In this document: positions 25,569 to 34,105 of the stretch, piece after piece
How positions within the stretch are numbered: position 1 is the stretch's first letter
Layout of the letters: every line of letters begins with the position of its first letter
Assembly (NCBI GenBank): GCA_018821785.1
Contig: JAHJLI010000100.1
Location: forward strand, 1-60,929
DNA length: 60,929 nucleotides
Direction: 5' to 3'
Source of the DNA: Pseudomonadota bacterium
Lineage (GTDB): Bacteria > Desulfobacterota > Desulfobulbia > Desulfobulbales > Desulfocapsaceae
Made by a program: the position numbers and the translations under genes
The notes under the pieces: generated by a model
Seen by the model: only the letters and a program-made list of their open reading frames with translations
What the model was told of the DNA's origin: nothing
Databases searched by the model: none

Positions 25569-26474
25569 TCAGGTGACAAACAAAATCCCATCAGGTGTGA
25601 CTGCCTCACGGAAGTAGCCAAGATTTCCTAAATAGCTCATCATTTCCATGATTACCTTGTCAATGTTCAACTTTCTGGCAAGATGCATAAAAGTCAGATA
25701 GTTTTCATTCCATACATCTATAATATCCCGAACAGGCAAGATATGAAAAATATTCTGATACTGGCCATCCTTGTTTTTGTCCATAAAATCATCATAGATC
25801 TGAAACAACAGGCCAAACAGGCCGCCGCAGGCCATGGCCTCAGGCAGATGCTTGTGTGCGACAAAGGGTAAACCGAAGGACAACTGAAAAAGAGCTCCTG
25901 TTTTTAGATCGGCCATCTCCAGATAGCGTTGCAGAGTAGGTTCTTTAGGCATGACTTTCTGCTCGATGACCAAGCCGGTGACCAGTTTTTTGATGGCCCC
26001 AACCATCAATTTTATGACTTCATTGCTATGATTGAAATCAAGGGCGAAGTCAATAACCGAACACATCATAAAATCACCGATCAACACAGCGTGAGCATTG
26101 GTGAAGGTGTCGTTCAGGGTTGGGCAACCTCTCCGGTACTGATCTGCATCAATAACATCATCATGAATGAGGGAAGAATAATGAAGGAGCTCAATGGTTA
26201 TCCCATATTTAAAACAGGTTTCGCGATCGAAGCCATTTGCATCGGCAATCAGGACAGGAAGAAAGCTTCTGGTTCTTTTCGCATCTGAGCTAAGGAGAAT
26301 GTCATGAGCAGTCTTCAGATACTCCTGCAACGCGGGATGATTTTTCGAATCATCGGCAAAGGCCCTGAGTTTATCATTCACCTGTTGCTTTACGATCTCT
26401 ATCCTGCACCCTCCTGTTGCGCTGACCACGGGTGCCTTTTGACTGCGGATGCTGCCCTCACATTCTTTTAACAT
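25569..26474 (-). CDS. Polyprenyl (isoprenyl) diphosphate synthase
   Basis: About 300 residues. ATG 26474 is preferred to GTG 26480 because GAAGGTGG precedes it at proper spacing. The first aspartate-rich motif is HDDVIDAD near 106-113 with the following RRG (FARM), and the second is YDDFMDKNKD near 229-238 (SARM). KTGALFQLSFGLP is the usual intermediate segment. These condense isopentenyl diphosphate with an allylic diphosphate. Residues before the first motif are LLHYSSLI, so chain-length prediction is not secure. The location just upstream of the radical SAM genes suggests it supplies an isoprenoid chain to the pathway, or an undecaprenyl-type carrier (inference). Confidence 0.93.
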   Translation of the reverse strand: MLKECEGSIRSQKAPVVSATGGCRIEIVKQQVNDKLRAFADDSKNHPALQEYLKTAHDILLSSDAKRTRSFLPVLIADANGFDRETCFKYGITIELLHYSSLIHDDVIDADQYRRGCPTLNDTFTNAHAVLIGDFMMCSVIDFALDFNHSNEVIKLMVGAIKKLVTGLVIEQKVMPKEPTLQRYLEMADLKTGALFQLSFGLPFVAHKHLPEAMACGGLFGLLFQIYDDFMDKNKDGQYQNIFHILPVRDIIDVWNENYLTFMHLARKLNIDKVIMEMMSYLGNLGYFREAVTPDGILFVT

Positions 26475-26818
26475 ATCCACCTTCTCTCATTACCTGCCTA
26501 AAATTTATTTTTCTGGTGGCATCGAAAAAACCTCCAGCTGGCTATCAGAAAACTCACAAAACAGCATACTCCAATAATACCAAAGGGTTTAAGATGATAA
26601 AGGATACCAAGTAAGCCCTTAGGAAACAACTAAAAAAGCCAGCCCTGGAATCGACAGACCGTGCGACTCTCACCAAATATTCTCTTGAAATGGCTGACAA
26701 ACCATGTACAGCAAACCAGACCAAGTCTGGATAGATTGTTTTGCCCTGGTTTTTAAACATGTTTTTAATTTCTTCTTATACCGCAAGGACATAAGTTTCG
26801 TTTGAGCAGACAAGCTGC
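26475..26818. other. Intergenic region between sulfatase and prenyl synthase
   Basis: About 340 bases. The right end contains most of copy 2 of the 53-bp repeat. Near 26613-26640 the words CCCTTAGGAAACAACTA and AAAAAAGCC faintly recall the start of the 105-bp repeat family, but similarity is too low to call. A promoter for the minus-strand biosynthetic unit could lie here; no convincing one was identified. Confidence 0.45.
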
Positions 26819-26829
26819 TCAACTCAGCT
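26777..26829. repeat. 53-bp dispersed repeat, copy 2
   Basis: This is 52/53 identical to 8676-8728, in the same orientation. Its right end overlaps the last codons of the Ser-type sulfatase, and the sulfatase stop TGA (26821-26819) lies within the hairpin arm TTGAGCAG when read on the minus strand. The 8-bp inverted repeat is intact. Confidence 0.85.
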
Positions 26830-28231
26830 TTAACTGTTCAATAAAGGAGTTGCATCGCTGTCTCAGTGCGATCAGGTGGGACTCGCACCCCTTCTCCATG
26901 GCTCGGTTTGTTGCTTCCATCGGATCTGTACTGAGGTTATACAGCTCTTCGTATCCGGCGAATTCGGGATATCTTATATATTTCCAGTCTCGGGTTCGAA
27001 CCATCTCACTTTTCGGAATCTCAGGGTGATTATAGAGATGTTCAGCGAAAACCTCCCGGCGCCAGTCTGTTGCTGAGCGATGCAGCAGGGCCCACAGGCT
27101 TGTACCCTGCATTAACTCCGGCACCGCAATTCCCGCATAATCCAAAAGAGTCGGCGCGATATCGACATTCAAAACCATATCTTCAGCGATCTGCCCCCGG
27201 GCTGGAACCGGCGACCTTGGGTCCATAATGAGCAAAGGGATTCTGACAGACGGTTCATACATCAACCACTTGCCGGCAAAACCACGCTCGCCAAGAAAAT
27301 AGCCATTGTCACTCATAAAGATCACTACCGTGTTTTTTGCCAGCTGCAAACTCTCAAGTGCACCGATTATTCTTCCTAAACCATTATCAATGCCGGTTAT
27401 CATCCGGTAATAGCCCTTCACCATCTCCTGATACTTCGTGGGGGTATCGAATCGCCAGTGGTAACGTTTTCTGGCGAGGGATTCCTGCAAAAACCTGGGG
27501 GCTGCTGCATAGATATCTGCGACCAGATCTCCAGGCGGAGGAATCTGACTGTCACGATAAAGGTGCTCCGTTGCATGGGGCCAGATATATTGCCGAGGAT
27601 CTGTATCTTCTGCATGGGGCGCATTAAAGCTGACGGAGAGGCAGAACGGACGATTTTTATCCCTTTTTTCCAGAAAAGCAATTGTCTCATCGGTTGTAAT
27701 GTCGGTCAGATGGACATCCTGCTCTCCCCTCTTTTTAAAATAAGGATTGCTCTCCAGTGGGCGAAAGATATCGAACATTCTGTCAATGTCATTGGCATCG
27801 GGATCGGTAAAAACTCCAAGTTTTCCTACAAACCCAGTGTAATAGCCAGCCTTTCGCAGAAGAGCTGGATAGCTCATCTCAATGTGCTCCCTGGCAAGTA
27901 AAGGCGTGCCAAAGTTGTGACCATGGGTACGTTCATACAAGCCTGTGAGGATGCTGGTTCTGCTCGCGCAGGAGATAGGACTGGTCACAAACGCATTGGT
28001 AAAACGCGTTCCCCGTGCAGCCAGACTATCCATATTCGGCGTATGGATGATGGCGTTTTTGCCTGCACAGCCCATCGCGTCCCACCTCTGGTCATCGGTG
28101 ACTATCAAAAGAATATTCGGAGGATCGGGTTGGTTGCCGGCGATGCCACACCCCTCAAGCCCCAGGGTTGACATTGCGCCCAGGCCATAGAGCGAGGATT
28201 GAATAAATTGCCTGCGACTGAGTTTCACCAT
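26819..28231 (-). CDS. Exported S1-family sulfatase, Ser-type active site
   Basis: 470 residues. A twin-arginine-like N-terminus (SRRQFIQSSLYGLG) is followed by a possible lipobox (LEGC near 25-28). Metal ligands D46/D47 occur in IVTDDQRWD, and SDNGYFLGERG supplies the later Asp/Asn pair. The active-site motif is S87-C-A-S-R91 with T96-G97: the residue at the formylglycine position is serine, fitting S-x-A-x-R, and not the neighbouring Cys, which would be one residue out of register. Ser-type sulfatases are converted to formylglycine by the radical SAM maturase anSME. It lies immediately downstream of the rhamnosidase, so it may desulfate a rhamnose- or hexosamine-containing glycan. The stop lies in a repeat. 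Confidence 0.88.
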   Translation of the reverse strand: MVKLSRRQFIQSSLYGLGAMSTLGLEGCGIAGNQPDPPNILLIVTDDQRWDAMGCAGKNAIIHTPNMDSLAARGTRFTNAFVTSPISCASRTSILTGLYERTHGHNFGTPLLAREHIEMSYPALLRKAGYYTGFVGKLGVFTDPDANDIDRMFDIFRPLESNPYFKKRGEQDVHLTDITTDETIAFLEKRDKNRPFCLSVSFNAPHAEDTDPRQYIWPHATEHLYRDSQIPPPGDLVADIYAAAPRFLQESLARKRYHWRFDTPTKYQEMVKGYYRMITGIDNGLGRIIGALESLQLAKNTVVIFMSDNGYFLGERGFAGKWLMYEPSVRIPLLIMDPRSPVPARGQIAEDMVLNVDIAPTLLDYAGIAVPELMQGTSLWALLHRSATDWRREVFAEHLYNHPEIPKSEMVRTRDWKYIRYPEFAGYEELYNLSTDPMEATNRAMEKGCESHLIALRQRCNSFIEQLKLS

Positions 28232-28248
28232 TACATTATAATCACTTG

Positions 28249-31026
28249 TTACTGGCTGATTTTTGTGCGAAAGCTGTAGAGCCCGGAGGGCACCTGCAGC
28301 ACAAGCGCACGCGGCTCAAGGCTTTTAAGCTGTATACCCCTCACCTTAGAAAGGGGTTTTCCACCTTCGCTGACCTGGCTCACGCCACCTGCCGGCAGAC
28401 GAACCAGGGCGCTGGTGTTGGCAGGGATCCTGAGCTGCAGGGAGAAAAAATTATCCGCCTCAATCTGCCACGAAGATTCTATCCTGCCGTACATCGATTC
28501 ATAGGCCGCAGAGACCTGCCTGATGGAAAGATCGCCTACCTGGGGACTGACAAGAATTTCCTTGTAGCCAGGCGCAGCGGCGTCTATTCCGGCCAGAGAG
28601 GCAAAGAGCCATTCAAGAACGGAACCAAAGGCATAGTGGTTAAAAGAATTCATCCCGGGATTGGCAAAACCGTCTGCGTAAGTGTAACTGTTCCAGCGTT
28701 CCCAGACGGTTGTGGCGCCATTGATTATCGGGTACCCCCATGACGGATAGGTCTTCTGCAGCAACAGCTTCATTGCAATATCGGAGGCATCCATCGCCGA
28801 CAAGGCAGGCAAGAGATGTTTGATCCCAAGAAAACCCGTAGATAAATGATAGTCACGGCTTTTTATCAGTTCGATAAGCCGATCTGCAGCCTTTGCCCGC
28901 ATCTTCTCACTGAGCAGATCCATATCGAGAGCCATGGCGTAGGCGGTTTGCGAGTCACCTCGTATCCGGCCGCTTTGATCGACAAAGGCCTCCTGGAATG
29001 CCTTCCTTATTTTTTCCGATAATTGAGCATAGTGCCGGGCATCTTCGGTGTTTCCTATAGCCATGGCCATTTCACTCATCAGCCTCGCATCATAGGCGAA
29101 ATAGGCGGTAGCGATCACCTCCGCCGGGGTGTCTGCATCGATTGACTGCCAGTCTCCCCAATTATTTCCCTGTGGACTTCTGAGCAAGCCAGTGCTGTTC
29201 TCCTCGAGATAGTCCATAAATCTTTTCATCGCCCCAAAGTATCTCCGGATAGCATCGGTATCACCATAGGCCCGATAAAGGGCATAAGGGCAGATGATAC
29301 CGGCATCCATCCAGCCGGGAGACGGCTCGAACAGCAGAAACGGCAGTGGGGCAAAATCCGGCAATGCGCCACTCGGCCGCTGGTCATCAAAAAGATTCAT
29401 CAGCCACTTTTTAAAAAATGGCCCAAGCTGCATATTGTAGAGGGCGGATTTAATGAAGACCTGGGCATCTCCAGTCCAGCCAAGTCGTTCATCTCGCTGG
29501 GGACAATCTGTAGGAATATCAAAAAAATTGGATCTCTGGGTCCAGAGAATATTCTCGTAGAGTTTATTGACCAGTGGCTCTGAAGAGTTGAACTCACTTG
29601 CAATGGGAGCTGCGGAATGCAGAACCGTAGCGATAAGGTCTATCGGCTCGGATATCGCCCCAGAGGTAGTCATCTCGACATACCGAAAACCATGATAGGT
29701 AAAAGCCGGTTCCCATTCTTCAGTGGTACCGCCCCCTTTCAGTATATAGGTATCGGTTGCCCGAGCGGTCCGAAGGTTCTCCGTCATGATACGGCCATCT
29801 TCATGGAGCATTTCTGCGAACCGCAGCTTGACCACCGAACCTTGCGCGCCTTTCGCCTTCAAACGCACCCGACCAGCAAAGTTCTGCCCAAAATCATAGA
29901 CAAGGACATTTTTCCGCCGTTCGGTAATTGTCACAGGGGACAGCCTCTGCTGCTCCCGCACCGGACTCCCGGGATAGGCGCCAATCTCGACATCCTTATC
30001 CACCGCGACAACGTCCACTCCCTCCCATGAAGAATCATCATAGCCAGCGCGGTCCCAGCCACTCCGCTCAAGCCGCGCATCATATCGTTCTCCCATCTGG
30101 ATATCAGCGGACCGTATGGGGCCAGTGGCACCTTTCCAGGTTGCATCGGTCCCAACGACCTCCTTTCTTCCATCTTCATAGACAAGCTCGAGTTGCAACA
30201 GCAATGCTGGTTTGTCGCCGTAGATAGAGTGGTTTTTCATGGGTTGCAGATGGGGCGGAATGAAGCCCACATAGCCGGCATACCAGCCGCTGGCCAAGAC
30301 CGCAGCCAACACATTTTCCCCTGCCTGCAGTTGGCTGGTAACATCGTATGTCAGATAAAAGACCCGTTTGTTGTAGTTCGACCACCCTGGAACAAAGGAG
30401 TCCTTCCCCACCCGCTCGCCGTTTATGGACACTTCAAACAAACCAAGGGCTGAAGCGTAGAGCGTTGCTTTTATAATTTTCCCTGCTGGCGCAAAAACCT
30501 TCCTGAGAAGAGGCGGAGGCGGGAGGTACAGCTCTCTGTCTTCATTTTCGCCAGCGGTGTCAAAACTGATCCAGCGTGAACGCCAATCCTCCTTGGCCAG
30601 CAGCCCCATCGTCCATTTTGCCGGCGCACTCCAGGCGGAGGAGATACCGTCCTGGTCCCAGGTCATGACCTTCCAAAAACAATCCATAGCCGACCGCAAT
30701 GGCTTGCCCTGGTATTCGATCTGTATGGAACGGTCGTTCTGCACCTTGCCGCTGTCCCAGAGGTCCGCCTGACCTGCCTCCAGCCTCTCCTTCTTTGTTG
30801 CAACAAGGATTCGATAGGCCGCCTGCCGCCTTCCCCTTTGCTCACTCTCCATTATCCAGCTGAGGCGCGGCTTGGGGTCATCGATGCCAAGCGGCTCTCC
30901 TCTGTATTCACAGAGCAACCGAGTCGTGACATGGGGGGCCGCAGCCATGGAAGCTCCCGGCCATATGGCACAGAGATTAACCAACAGGGTCAGAAAAAAT
31001 AATCTATAACAATTAAGTTGAACCAT
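28249..31026 (-). CDS. Alpha-L-rhamnosidase, family GH78
   Basis: About 925 residues from ATG 31026, chosen because it begins a signal peptide (MVQLNCYRLFFLTLLVNLCAI, cleavage near SMAAA); a TTG ten codons upstream is possible. Domains in order are an N-terminal Ig-like domain starting LLCEYRGEPLGIDDPKPRLSW, a beta-sandwich domain with LFEVSINGERVG, the (alpha/alpha)6 catalytic domain with TDCPQRDERLGWTGDAQ carrying the candidate general acid Glu, and GATTVWERW near the general base. The C-terminal domain follows. It releases terminal alpha-L-rhamnose from glycans or glycolipids outside the cytoplasm. Its place beside two sulfatase genes suggests catabolism or trimming of a sulfated rhamnosyl glycan. 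Confidence 0.93.
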   Translation of the reverse strand: MVQLNCYRLFFLTLLVNLCAIWPGASMAAAPHVTTRLLCEYRGEPLGIDDPKPRLSWIMESEQRGRRQAAYRILVATKKERLEAGQADLWDSGKVQNDRSIQIEYQGKPLRSAMDCFWKVMTWDQDGISSAWSAPAKWTMGLLAKEDWRSRWISFDTAGENEDRELYLPPPPLLRKVFAPAGKIIKATLYASALGLFEVSINGERVGKDSFVPGWSNYNKRVFYLTYDVTSQLQAGENVLAAVLASGWYAGYVGFIPPHLQPMKNHSIYGDKPALLLQLELVYEDGRKEVVGTDATWKGATGPIRSADIQMGERYDARLERSGWDRAGYDDSSWEGVDVVAVDKDVEIGAYPGSPVREQQRLSPVTITERRKNVLVYDFGQNFAGRVRLKAKGAQGSVVKLRFAEMLHEDGRIMTENLRTARATDTYILKGGGTTEEWEPAFTYHGFRYVEMTTSGAISEPIDLIATVLHSAAPIASEFNSSEPLVNKLYENILWTQRSNFFDIPTDCPQRDERLGWTGDAQVFIKSALYNMQLGPFFKKWLMNLFDDQRPSGALPDFAPLPFLLFEPSPGWMDAGIICPYALYRAYGDTDAIRRYFGAMKRFMDYLEENSTGLLRSPQGNNWGDWQSIDADTPAEVIATAYFAYDARLMSEMAMAIGNTEDARHYAQLSEKIRKAFQEAFVDQSGRIRGDSQTAYAMALDMDLLSEKMRAKAADRLIELIKSRDYHLSTGFLGIKHLLPALSAMDASDIAMKLLLQKTYPSWGYPIINGATTVWERWNSYTYADGFANPGMNSFNHYAFGSVLEWLFASLAGIDAAAPGYKEILVSPQVGDLSIRQVSAAYESMYGRIESSWQIEADNFFSLQLRIPANTSALVRLPAGGVSQVSEGGKPLSKVRGIQLKSLEPRALVLQVPSGLYSFRTKISQ

Positions 31027-31073
31027 ATCTATGCCAACCAAAGACTCATCCGTCAAAAAGAAAGTATCAATAC

Positions 31074-32657
31074 TTACCAGTATCCTGTCTTTTTAATTCT
31101 CTCCTGGGTGGTGGAATCAATGTTTGGGGCAAACTGATATTTCTTATCGGTAAAGTCAGGCAGAGAGTCCAGGTGTTGTTTTAATTTTGCCCGCAACTCC
31201 TTGTGAACGAGTGGAAACTGTTCCTTGGCATTGTTCAGCTCATCGGGATCGTCTGTCAGGTGGAAGAGCATATCCGAGAGCGACGAACCTTCCTGCAGCT
31301 CTTTCCGCTCAATAATGAGTTTCCACTGCCGTGAACGGATATAGCAACGCTCGTAGTTTTCACCGTATACATATTCCCTCCGAGCCGAATCGTCCTTGCC
31401 GACGATAATGGGCATTAAGCTTTTCCCATGAATGTAATAGGGGTTTTGCACACCGGCCACATCAAGAATTGTAGGCATGATATCAATGCTTTGAACCATA
31501 TCTTCAAATTCCTTTTTGGTCGATTGCCCCGGCAGCTTAACGACCAGCGGCACATGAATCTGCTGCTCATAAAATTGAGTACCGTGGCCGAGAACACCAT
31601 GTTCTCCATGCGCTTCTCCATGGTCTCCGGTGATTATTATCAATGTTTTATCGAAGAGCTTTTCCCTCTTTAAAACGTCGACAACGGGTCGAACAATCTC
31701 CTGGTCTGTGGCAAGAATGCAGGCATCGTAGAGTGAGATGAAATAATCCAGATTTTCTTTGCTGGATGTATTGACCGATTCGTTGTAGTTCTTCATCATT
31801 AAACTGCCCAGTTTATGCCGCTGGTCGAGAATGATCTGGTCTTCCATCAGGGAAAATTTTTCAGGATTGTACGAACCGTCAAACATATCTTTATTCTTCT
31901 CGATGAAACTTCTTTCAAACAGCCCGGTAAACTCGGGGTCAGACTCTTCTATGCCCTTGAGAATGATTGCATAGACCTTCCTTTCCAGCTCCTGATAATT
32001 TTCGATCAATGGACCTTTTTCGCCACTCTTGAACGTCTGTCGGTATTTATCGAGGGGGAAATAGGGCACATGCGTGTGCCTGATGTTCATCGCGACAAAA
32101 AAGGGCTTCTCCTTGTTTTTCTCGATCCACTCGGGAATTGCCTCCTTACCGTTCAGCTGCATATCAACGACCTTTTTAGAATCAAAGCCTCGACCAAATC
32201 CCGCATCCAGGGCTAGATGGGGATCCTCCAAAACCGCAAACCAGGCAGTTTGGTAACCAAAAATACTCATCAGCTCGGGAAGAGTTTTAACGTTTGCCGA
32301 GAGCTTATCCTTAAAAGCCAAATAGACTTTATGTGAGTCGGGATAGACAGAGGTCAGAATGGAGATCATATTCGGAAAGGTATAACCGGCCTGGGCAAAG
32401 GCATTCTTAAAGACAGAGGCTTTTTCTGCCAGTTCATCTATAGCGGGAGTGGTTTTTCGACCATACCCGTAACAGCTCACGTGATCCGCCCTAAGGACAT
32501 TGATCGTTATAAGAACCACATTAAAACTGTCTTTATCCACACCTGAAGCCAATGTTTCCGCGGAGAAGGATTCCCCTTTGGCAAAAAAAATAAGGAAAAT
32601 CAGGGCTGCCAGATACATTTTCCACATTCCTTTCTTCATATTCTTTTTCTCATTCAT
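31074..32657 (-). CDS. Sulfatase-like (alkaline phosphatase superfamily) protein with altered metal site
   Basis: 527 residues with an N-terminal signal (MYLAALIFLIFFAKG). It has the S1 sulfatase/phosphodiesterase fold signature, but the first metal-binding position is Asn53 (LITINVLRADHVSCYGYG) where relatives have Asp. The nucleophile position is Thr93 (YTFPNMISILTS), so it cannot be a formylglycine sulfatase. The second metal pair is intact in ITGDHGEAHGEHG near 345. It ends IKKTGYW, an ending also seen at 39768-41369 and 42186-43871. It may be a phosphoester- or glycan-modifying enzyme or a pseudoenzyme. It lies upstream of the rhamnosidase in the same direction. Confidence 0.85.
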   Translation of the reverse strand: MNEKKNMKKGMWKMYLAALIFLIFFAKGESFSAETLASGVDKDSFNVVLITINVLRADHVSCYGYGRKTTPAIDELAEKASVFKNAFAQAGYTFPNMISILTSVYPDSHKVYLAFKDKLSANVKTLPELMSIFGYQTAWFAVLEDPHLALDAGFGRGFDSKKVVDMQLNGKEAIPEWIEKNKEKPFFVAMNIRHTHVPYFPLDKYRQTFKSGEKGPLIENYQELERKVYAIILKGIEESDPEFTGLFERSFIEKNKDMFDGSYNPEKFSLMEDQIILDQRHKLGSLMMKNYNESVNTSSKENLDYFISLYDACILATDQEIVRPVVDVLKREKLFDKTLIIITGDHGEAHGEHGVLGHGTQFYEQQIHVPLVVKLPGQSTKKEFEDMVQSIDIMPTILDVAGVQNPYYIHGKSLMPIIVGKDDSARREYVYGENYERCYIRSRQWKLIIERKELQEGSSLSDMLFHLTDDPDELNNAKEQFPLVHKELRAKLKQHLDSLPDFTDKKYQFAPNIDSTTQERIKKTGYW

Positions 32658-32773
32658 AACTGATCATTTTATAAAGAAGAGACAGTTCTCTCCTTTCTCC
32701 TAGCCCCTGTAAAAGGGATAAGTCACTTATAAAAAAATCTTGGCGAAAAACGTGCAACATATTTTGTAAATGA

Positions 32774-34060
32774 CTAACAAGCAATGGTTTGCATTATCTG
32801 AAAAATTGCAAAACAGACATAAGAATAGCCGCCCACGACCAGGAAAACAAGCAAAGTTGCCGGCAGGTTGAAGGGATACATGGTCCCAAGTCTTCTCTCA
32901 GCTTTCATCATAACACATGAAGAGACAAAGGTTCCGATACTTCCAATGGTCATTACCCCATACGAGGCGTAGAGCAGTGTGCCCGCCGTGGGCATGGAAG
33001 TCTGCAAAAAACTCAAGGAGGAAATGAGTTGCCCAAGGGGTGATACCCCCTGGATTTCATCGAGGACCAAGGCGATATGAAAAGAGATAAGCAGGGGCAC
33101 CAGGCTTCGCAGCTGCAGCAGGAAGAATGGTTGCCCCCAAGGAGCAAAGCGAGCGGACATTCGATAAAGGCCGATATGCACTACAGCAAAAAAGAGACAT
33201 CCTGCGAGGATCATGCCTATGATAACCGTTGAAAATGAAAGAGGTATCAGTTTCGAAGCCATGTTATACAGCTGAATGGAATAATTACTTTTCAGCATTA
33301 CCGAGATAAACAGGGCCATCAGGACTATTGCAGGGGCAAAATCCTCAAGGAGGGTAGTACCTCGATGCTCATCGTCACTGCAAGGCTGTTGCAGAGTCAA
33401 CTGCACAGAATGACTTTTGCATCTTTTCAAACACTCCACCCGATGGCGCCAGTCCCTCTTTCTAGCGATCTCCTTCGTATTTTTCCCGCCGAACAGAGGC
33501 TTCGCTTGCTCCCAACTCGTTCTCCTGCATTTTCCGCACACTTCTTCCTTGCCAGCGAGCCTGAAAAAAGAAAACCGGCGATACACCCTGACAAATAAAC
33601 CAACCGGACATCCGGCCAGACAAAAGGCCTTGTAGCCAAAAAGGATGACCATGGTAATCATCAAGGCAAACAATGAACTGATAAACAGCAGAGAGTACAA
33701 GGGGTTTTGCTCAAGGCCGAAGATTGCATCAAGGCCGATTACCGCAAGATAAGTCAGGAGGGAGGCGGCCAGCCCATTTCGCTCCAGCCACCCCCATGAA
33801 CAAAGACGGTAGGGCAACAGTCTATTTAAGGCAACAGCGATCGCTGAATAGGGACAGATCGAGCACCAGAAGCTGCCAAAAAAGAGGATAAGAAAGGGAA
33901 TAAACGGCCACCAGACATGCCAGAAAACCATCATCCCGACGTTTATCGAAGAGAAAGTAGCTTTTTCAGAAAGGTCATAGAGAATCAGGCAAAACAGAGT
34001 GAGCGTGACCAGCTGGAAGAAGAAAGGATAAATTTTTATCCGTTTGAGAAAAAAAAGCAT
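32774..34060 (-). CDS. Multi-pass membrane protein with Fe-S-type Cys motifs (NapH/polyferredoxin-like)
   Basis: 428 residues with about ten membrane helices. Two paired cysteine motifs in loops resemble those of membrane polyferredoxins: FWCSICPYSA near 64-73 and FCLAGCPVGLF near 147-157. These are followed by CGKCRR and ECLKRCKSH in a soluble loop, i.e. remnants of a ferredoxin-like segment with fewer cysteines than a standard 2[4Fe-4S] domain. Family members pass electrons across or at the cytoplasmic membrane. It lies between a B12-type radical SAM gene and a sulfatase-like gene, so it could donate electrons to radical SAM enzymes (inference). The true cofactor state is uncertain. Confidence 0.72.
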   Translation of the reverse strand: MLFFLKRIKIYPFFFQLVTLTLFCLILYDLSEKATFSSINVGMMVFWHVWWPFIPFLILFFGSFWCSICPYSAIAVALNRLLPYRLCSWGWLERNGLAASLLTYLAVIGLDAIFGLEQNPLYSLLFISSLFALMITMVILFGYKAFCLAGCPVGLFVRVYRRFSFFRLAGKEEVCGKCRRTSWEQAKPLFGGKNTKEIARKRDWRHRVECLKRCKSHSVQLTLQQPCSDDEHRGTTLLEDFAPAIVLMALFISVMLKSNYSIQLYNMASKLIPLSFSTVIIGMILAGCLFFAVVHIGLYRMSARFAPWGQPFFLLQLRSLVPLLISFHIALVLDEIQGVSPLGQLISSLSFLQTSMPTAGTLLYASYGVMTIGSIGTFVSSCVMMKAERRLGTMYPFNLPATLLVFLVVGGYSYVCFAIFQIMQTIAC

Positions 34061-34105
34061 AATCTTAAAAAAGCTCGCTCAGAGAAAAATCAAAATTTCA
34101 GCAAT

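Noticed and set aside
25439-25621. 60-residue open frame as possible RiPP precursor for the SPASM enzymes
   Set aside because: It starts inside the prenyl synthase gene, lacks a ribosome site and has no leader/core-like features; no other precursor candidate was seen.
26613-26640. Possible third copy of the 105-bp repeat
   Set aside because: Only about 20 bases vaguely match the left end and no pairing arm follows.
31074-32657. Annotation as a genuine formylglycine sulfatase
   Set aside because: The nucleophile position is Thr and the first metal Asp is Asn, so a sulfatase call would overstate what is seen; named sulfatase-like.
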